A program made the translations under genes and the position numbers. From assembly GCA_016550395.1 (NCBI GenBank), contig JABXGY010000240.1:1-10197 (forward strand): a stretch of 10,197 nucleotides of DNA, written 5' to 3'. Numbering within the stretch: position 1 is the stretch's first letter; the number at the start of each line of letters is the position of its first letter. The DNA comes from an archaeon. GTDB taxonomy: Archaea > Asgardarchaeota > Hermodarchaeia > Hermodarchaeales > Hermodarchaeaceae. The notes beneath the pieces were generated by a model that had not been told where the DNA came from, ran no database searches, and saw nothing but the letters and a program-made list of their open reading frames with translations. Below are positions 6,943 to 10,197 of this stretch, piece after piece.

Positions 6943-7037
6943 AAAGGTATTTTCTCGAACACAAGCAGTTAGCATCAATGTGTGTAAGAAGAGGACGAAA
7001 ATTATGCACATACGAATTTTATGAGAAGGCAGAATAA
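6939..7037 (+). CDS. Possible small ORF coupled to aldo/keto reductase 2 (32 aa)
   Basis: An ATG at 6939-6941 overlaps the TGA of aldo/keto reductase 2 in the ATGA arrangement typical of translational coupling. The frame reads 32 residues, starting MKRYFLEHKQLASMCV and ending YEFYEKAE, and is basic in the middle (RRGRK) with two Cys. No family is recognised. A 32-codon ORF can occur by chance, and this could also be a relic of a former downstream gene. It is listed because of the overlap and its position. Confidence 0.25.
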   Translation: MKRYFLEHKQLASMCVRRGRKLCTYEFYEKAE

Positions 7038-7358
7038 GTTGGATTCAGTTGACGGAGCAGATTCCAACCGCTTCATATGTGCGACTTGATGACTTGTCTA
7101 AAGAAGGCTTTACTCGGCTTAAAGACTCAGCCTCTCACAAAAAAACCACATTGAATAACCAGTGCAGCACACTTACCTTACTCCACATATTACGGGGTTT
7201 CACTGGACTAGTCGCATTTTAGGAACAATATTTCTCTCCATTCGAAACAGTAATAGCATAATATTATATTATATTCTCTTAGACTAAGAAATATTAAGTG
7301 ATCTCTTGATTGCATCTAATGGCAAGATTCGAATCAGCTCAAGATCGAGTGGAATACC
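6943..7358. other. 416-bp gap after aldo/keto reductase 2
   Basis: Apart from the small ORF at its left end, this region has no recognisable gene. A plus-strand frame without a start codon is open from 7025 to the TAG at 7220-7222 and includes RLDDLSKEGFTRLKDSAS, which reads like protein but was not recognised; it may be a decayed gene. The last third (7250-7320) is very AT-rich and probably holds the promoter of LLM 1. Confidence 0.45.
7258..7275 (+). promoter_or_regulatory. AT-rich TATA-like tract upstream of LLM 1
   Basis: ATAATATTATATTATATT is the strongest TATA-like tract in the gap. Transcription starting about 25 nt later would give a leader of roughly 60-70 nt before the TTG at 7359. 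Several overlapping registers are possible, so the exact box cannot be chosen. Confidence 0.35.
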
Positions 7359-8294
7359 TTGAAAATTGGTTTGCAGATATATCATTTTCATTGGCCTAAT
7401 AGTCCAGGAAATATCGGTACAAAACTGGTTGAGATAGCTAAAGCCGCGGAAGACGCAGGGTTTTCCAGCCTCTGGGTCATGGACCACCTCTTCCAGCTTG
7501 GAGGTGCCTTCGGCCCCATTGACGCTCCGTTACTTGAAGCTTACTCTGCAATCACATATTTGGCTTCGGCTACCAAGCGCGTCAAGGTCGGCGTGCTTGT
7601 AACCAACAACATATGTCGTCACCCAAGTGTCTTACTGAAAATGATTAACAGTCTAGACATTCTTTCTGAAGGTAGGGCGTACCTAGGAATAGGGGTAGGA
7701 GGAGAAGTGGGTGGGGAGATGAGGGGTATGGGCGTACCCCGACCACCTCTTGGAGAGCGGATAGAGCGTCTTGAGGAAACCCTAAAGATCTTCAAACACA
7801 TTTGGAGAGGTGACACCTCGCCGTTCTTGGGTAAGTGCTTTCAGTTAGAACATCCAATCAACAGTCCCCAGCCATTGTCTGAACCTCATCCACCTATATT
7901 GATAGGGATGTGGAAAGGAGGCAGAGAGATGATCCGCTTGACAGCTAAGTACGCTGACGCGTGCAACCTCCAGTTTGGCTCACCCCTGAGTGAGTTCGCA
8001 GACTGGATGAGGGAGAGATACCAGGAACGCAAGGAGTTTCTAACGAGCCGGCTCAAAAGACTAAAGCAAAACTGTAAGCAGTTAGGACGCTCATACGATG
8101 AAATCGAGAAGACGGTTCTAGGCACCATAAGAATCGCTCCCGACGCAATGAGCGTGGATGATGTCATCGATTTATGCGGGGAGCTGGCCGAGATGGGCTT
8201 CCAACATGTGATCTTTAACATGCCGAACGTCCATGAGATCAAACCACTCGAAATTCTGGGTAATGAAGTCATTCCAACTGTAGCTGAACTATAA
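7359..8294 (+). CDS. LLM-class (F420-dependent type) flavin/deazaflavin oxidoreductase 1
   Basis: This 311-residue protein fits the bacterial-luciferase-like barrel family that in archaea usually uses coenzyme F420. Visible family segments are AEDAGFSSLWVMDHL (30-44), the RHPSVLLKMINSLDILSEGRAYLGIGVG stretch at 87-114, ERIERLEETLKIFKHIWRG (133-151), PHPPILIG (176-183) and AKYADACN (196-203). The substrate and hydride partner are unknown. The start is TTG 7359: an in-frame TAA at 7317 with no ATG in between leaves no alternative, and MKIGLQIYHFHWP is the normal beginning. Where LLM 3 has GIGAGWYEREAKGLG this protein has GIGVGGEVGGEMRGMG, losing the usual GW and adding one residue; that stretch is encoded by a G-rich tract at 7692-7732. 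The first 110 nt after codon 6 are 90% identical to LLM 3. Confidence 0.87.
   Translation: MKIGLQIYHFHWPNSPGNIGTKLVEIAKAAEDAGFSSLWVMDHLFQLGGAFGPIDAPLLEAYSAITYLASATKRVKVGVLVTNNICRHPSVLLKMINSLDILSEGRAYLGIGVGGEVGGEMRGMGVPRPPLGERIERLEETLKIFKHIWRGDTSPFLGKCFQLEHPINSPQPLSEPHPPILIGMWKGGREMIRLTAKYADACNLQFGSPLSEFADWMRERYQERKEFLTSRLKRLKQNCKQLGRSYDEIEKTVLGTIRIAPDAMSVDDVIDLCGELAEMGFQHVIFNMPNVHEIKPLEILGNEVIPTVAEL
7378..7487 (+). repeat. Near-identical 5' block shared by LLM 1 and LLM 3, copy 1
   Basis: Positions 7378-7487 and 9601-9710 match at 99 of 110 bases without gaps. In the next 90 bases (from 7488 and 9711) only about 50 match by hand count. The sharp drop suggests recent gene conversion or recombination limited to the 5' end. 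Confidence 0.75.
7709..7732 (+). other. Putative G-quadruplex motif inside LLM 1
   Basis: Four runs of at least three G separated by loops of 1, 7 and 4 nt fit the canonical G3N1-7 pattern; a further GGGG lies just upstream at 7692-7695. It lies on the coding strand, so it could form in DNA or mRNA. The same bases encode the Gly/Glu-rich stretch that replaces the conserved GW motif. Confidence 0.45.
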
Positions 8295-8332
8295 ATGCAA
8301 TTAACCACACTGCAAAAGGAGAAAGGATTGTT

Positions 8333-8494
8333 ATGAAAACTGTGAGGTCGGGTAGAACTGGTCTGAAGGTTTCCAGAATCGGGATGGGCGGTATTCCGCT
8401 TACACATCCTACTGAGGATGAGGGCAAAAAGCCGGAAATTCGAGAAATACTTGCAATGGTTCTAATAAAAAGCGCTGGTGCGCGCGAATTGTGA
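8333..8494 (+). pseudogene. Chimeric relic: aldo/keto reductase N-terminus fused in frame to the PK-C protein tail
   Basis: The frame from ATG 8333 to TGA 8492-8494 encodes 53 residues. Residues 1-24 (MKTVRSGRTGLKVSRIGMGG, then IPLT) are the start of an aldo/keto reductase, closely following the beginning of the gene at 5917. Residues 35-42 (EIREILAM) equal the end of the PK-C protein at 723, supported by a 25-bp exact match. Both enzymes are otherwise missing, so this looks like a deletion joining a third aldo/keto reductase gene to a second PK-C gene. An AGGAG motif precedes the ATG at 8318-8322, so a short peptide might still be made. It separates LLM 1 from LLM 2. An active 53-residue enzyme is very unlikely. 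Confidence 0.75.
8434..8458 (+). repeat. 25-bp exact direct repeat, copy 2 (inside the chimeric relic)
   Basis: Identical to 1220-1244 and read in the same codon phase. Flanking bases also match in part, including the AAAAAGC.CTGGTG that follows the end of the PK-C reading frame in copy 1. Confidence 0.8.
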
Positions 8495-8537
8495 AGCGTG
8501 ATAACTAAAAGCATAATAAAATTAGGGAGAATTGAAA

Positions 8538-9500
8538 ATGAGGCCCTTTAGATTTGGTATAATGCCCTACATTGGATTTTGGACACATTCTATGAATGAA
8601 TGGGTAAAGAGTGTGAAACTATATGAGAAATTAGGTTACGATACGTTATTCCAGTGTGATCATTTCTATCAAGCGACTTACGATCCAATAGCAATGCTTG
8701 CCTCTGCTGCGGTGACAACGGAGAAGCTTAACATAGGAACTCTTGTATTTGATGTAGATTATAGACATCCTGTAGTTCTGGCTAAGGCAGCAGCTACGTT
8801 ATACCTCCTATCAAATGGACGCTATGAATTTGGAATAGGCGCAGGATGGCAGAAACGCGACTATTACAATGCTGGTATCAAATTTAACCGTCCAAGCAAG
8901 AGGATCGAACGCCTTGAAGAAGCACTGAAGATAATTCGAGGAATGTGGACACAAGAAAATACAAGCTTTGATGGGAAACACTACCAGATTAACGAAATTG
9001 ATAGAGCAGGTAATCTCTCTGAAGGTGAATACCCTAAAATCATTGTTGGGGGTGGAGGTAAAAAAGTACTTTCAGTTGCTGGACGGCATGCTGACATAGT
9101 AGGCATTAACATGTCTGTCCCCGATGGAAATTTCACTAACGCCATTCGCAGACACACAAAAGACAGGGTGATGCTCCAAATCGAGTGGGCTAAGGCAGCT
9201 GCGAAAGATTATAGTCGAGACTTATACAACATGGAATTTCAAATGCATATACCAGAGGTTATGATAACTGATGAACCTGAGTTAGCTTACAAAAAGATAG
9301 CCAAAGAATATGATATAGCTGTTGAAGAGGCAGTGGCTTGCCCTACAATCCTATTTGGATCAAGTTCACAGATTGTAACTAAACTGAAGGAACTTAGAGA
9401 AGATACGGGCATCAACTATTTTTCATTTGGACTAAATGATACCAAACTAATTTACGAGTTCGCTAAGACGGTCATTAGACCATTGAGAAAGATTACATAA
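8538..9500 (+). CDS. LLM-class F420-dependent oxidoreductase 2 (MSMEG_2516-like subgroup)
   Basis: The 320-residue protein matches the F420-dependent LLM subgroup modelled as TIGR03621. Signature segments, in numbering from the ATG, are PFRFGIMPY (3-11), YEKLGYDTLFQCDHF (29-43), NIGTLVFDVDYRHPVVLAKA (65-84), GRYEFGIGAGW (94-104), KRIERLEEALKIIRGMW (121-137), KIIVGGGGKKVLSVAGRHAD (167-186) and IVGIN (187-191). It is probably a soluble barrel enzyme using F420 for hydride transfer to an unknown substrate. A frame two codons longer begins at TTG 8532, but ATG 8538 with the AGGGAG motif at 8524-8529 is preferred. It differs clearly from LLM 1 and LLM 3, so it is an older paralogue and not part of the recent duplication. 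The stop is followed by a small inverted repeat at 9511-9530. Confidence 0.88.
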   Translation: MRPFRFGIMPYIGFWTHSMNEWVKSVKLYEKLGYDTLFQCDHFYQATYDPIAMLASAAVTTEKLNIGTLVFDVDYRHPVVLAKAAATLYLLSNGRYEFGIGAGWQKRDYYNAGIKFNRPSKRIERLEEALKIIRGMWTQENTSFDGKHYQINEIDRAGNLSEGEYPKIIVGGGGKKVLSVAGRHADIVGINMSVPDGNFTNAIRRHTKDRVMLQIEWAKAAAKDYSRDLYNMEFQMHIPEVMITDEPELAYKKIAKEYDIAVEEAVACPTILFGSSSQIVTKLKELREDTGINYFSFGLNDTKLIYEFAKTVIRPLRKIT

Positions 9501-9510
9501 TACGCAAGTT

Positions 9511-9530
9511 AGCCACGCATACGAGTGGCT
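9511..9530 (+). terminator. Small inverted repeat after LLM 2
   Basis: AGCCAC and GTGGCT can pair as a 6-bp stem with an 8-nt loop, starting 11 nt after the LLM 2 stop. No T-run follows, and archaeal terminators rely on T-runs more than on hairpins, so it may instead be an mRNA-stabilising element or chance. Confidence 0.25.
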
Positions 9531-9582
9531 CAAGGAAAGTGTGATTTAAAAATGATTGCTTCGCAGATGGAGAGGAATTGAG

Positions 9583-10197
9583 ATGAAAATGGCTTACAAG
9601 TATATCATTTTCATTGGCCTGGTAGTCCACGAAATATTGGTGCAAAACTGGTTGAAATAGCGAAAACCGCGGAAGACGCAGGGTTTTCTAGCCTCTGGGT
9701 TATGGACCATTTCTTTCAGGTGGGTCAGGGGTTTGGTCCCCCTGAAGCTCCAATGCTGGAAGGATATAGCACTATGTCGTACCTAGCAGCAGTAACGCAA
9801 AAAATCATGGTTGGTTTAATGGTTACTGGGAATTTCTATCGTCACCCAGGAATACTAATCAAGACGGTTACAACACTGGACGTTCTTTCGAAAGGAAGAG
9901 CCTATTTTGGAATAGGTGCAGGATGGTACGAGCGTGAAGCCAAAGGTCTAGGGGTTCCATTTCCTCCAGTACGTGAGCGCATCGAACGTCTCGAGGAAGC
10001 ACTCCAGATTACCAACCATATGTGGAGAGGAGAACAATCTCCATTCAAGGGTAAATATTACCAACTTGAGGAACCGATAAACAATCCTCAACCATTATCT
10101 CAACCACACCCACCAATTCTGATTGGATGCGAAGGTGAAAAGAAAATGCTGCGATTAGTTGCCAAGTACGCAGATGCGGTCAACTTCCAACTTGGTA
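9583..10197 (+). CDS. LLM-class F420-dependent oxidoreductase 3, frameshifted at codon 3 and cut by the right edge
   Basis: From 9588 to the right edge the frame is open and encodes a typical LLM protein: YHFHWPGSPRNIGAKLVEI, AEDAGFSSLWVMDHFFQ, RHPGILIKTVTTLDVLSKG, GIGAGWYEREAKGLGVPFPP, ERIERLEEALQI and PHPPILIG. The only ATG with a Shine-Dalgarno motif (GAGAGG at 9570-9575) is at 9583, in another frame that ends after 25 codons. Alignment with LLM 1 shows one T missing: AAAATGG at 9586-9592 against AAAATTGG, and restoring it gives MKIGLQVYHFHWP. The long frame itself has a TGA at 9579-9581 and no ATG until 9702. So the gene is either a recent pseudogene, uses an internal start, or contains a sequencing error. 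The C-terminal third is outside the window. Confidence 0.8.
9601..9710 (+). repeat. Near-identical 5' block shared by LLM 1 and LLM 3, copy 2
   Basis: This block matches 7378-7487 at 99 of 110 bases. The similarity continues upstream to the start codons if the one-base gap at the frameshift is allowed. Seven of the eleven differences fall at third codon positions. Confidence 0.75.

Noticed and set aside
7886..8514. Minus-strand open frames (173 and 81 codons)
   Set aside because: They lie antisense to LLM 1 and the AKR/PK-C relic; residues such as the reversed aldo/keto start show that they are shadows.
1..10197. tRNA, rRNA, CRISPR arrays, intact insertion sequences
   Set aside because: No cloverleaf, regularly spaced repeat array, transposase motif or terminal inverted repeats were found by eye.

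Overview
The window looks like the chromosome of an uncultured archaeon. It has several F420-type luciferase-like monooxygenase (LLM) genes, two aldo/keto reductases that carry iron-sulfur tails, a free-standing pyruvate-kinase C-domain protein, a DUF362 ferredoxin-like protein, archaeal-style winged-helix regulators, and TATA-like boxes so close to start codons that at least one mRNA is probably leaderless. Base composition is moderate to AT-rich. An Asgard-type (e.g. Thorarchaeia) or Bathyarchaeia-type genome would fit, but that placement is inference. No tRNA, rRNA, CRISPR or intact insertion sequence was seen.

Left part (1-4550). A winged-helix regulator on the minus strand runs off the left edge (526 to 1). 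Divergent from it is a plus-strand gene run: pyruvate-kinase C-domain protein (723-1268), DUF362 protein with two 4Fe-4S motifs (1287-2615), aldo/keto reductase 1 with a ferredoxin-like tail (2605-3729, overlapping the previous gene by 11 nt) and a CPBP-family membrane protease (3795-4550). A perfect 10+10 bp inverted repeat (671-697) lies just upstream of the run, over a possible TATA box.

Middle (4551-5916). A 439-bp gap holds a 17-bp AT palindrome and a GC-rich patch with a run of eleven C. Next is a second winged-helix regulator on the minus strand (5679-4990) and a divergent intergenic region of about 240 bp.

Right part (5917-10197). Aldo/keto reductase 2 (5917-6942) has Gln where the catalytic His is expected. 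It is followed by a possible 32-codon ORF joined by an ATGA overlap, LLM 1 (7359-8294), a short in-frame fusion relic of a third aldo/keto reductase and the tail of a pyruvate-kinase C-domain gene (8333-8494), LLM 2 (8538-9500), and LLM 3, which is frameshifted next to its start and cut by the right edge (9583-10197).

Taken together, the window looks like a redox island built by repeated duplication of an aldo/keto reductase-LLM unit. Iron-sulfur proteins (DUF362 and two 4Fe-4S aldo/keto reductases) sit beside three deazaflavin/flavin-type oxidoreductases, so electron exchange between ferredoxin-like and F420 pools acting on one class of carbonyl or alcohol compounds is plausible but unproven. 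The duplications have left readable scars: an AKR/PK-C chimera with a 25-bp exact match to the gene at 723, a stop-interrupted copy of the AKR 2 N-terminus just before its start, and a block of about 110 bp in LLM 1 and LLM 3 that is 90% identical, next to sequence that is only about 56% identical.
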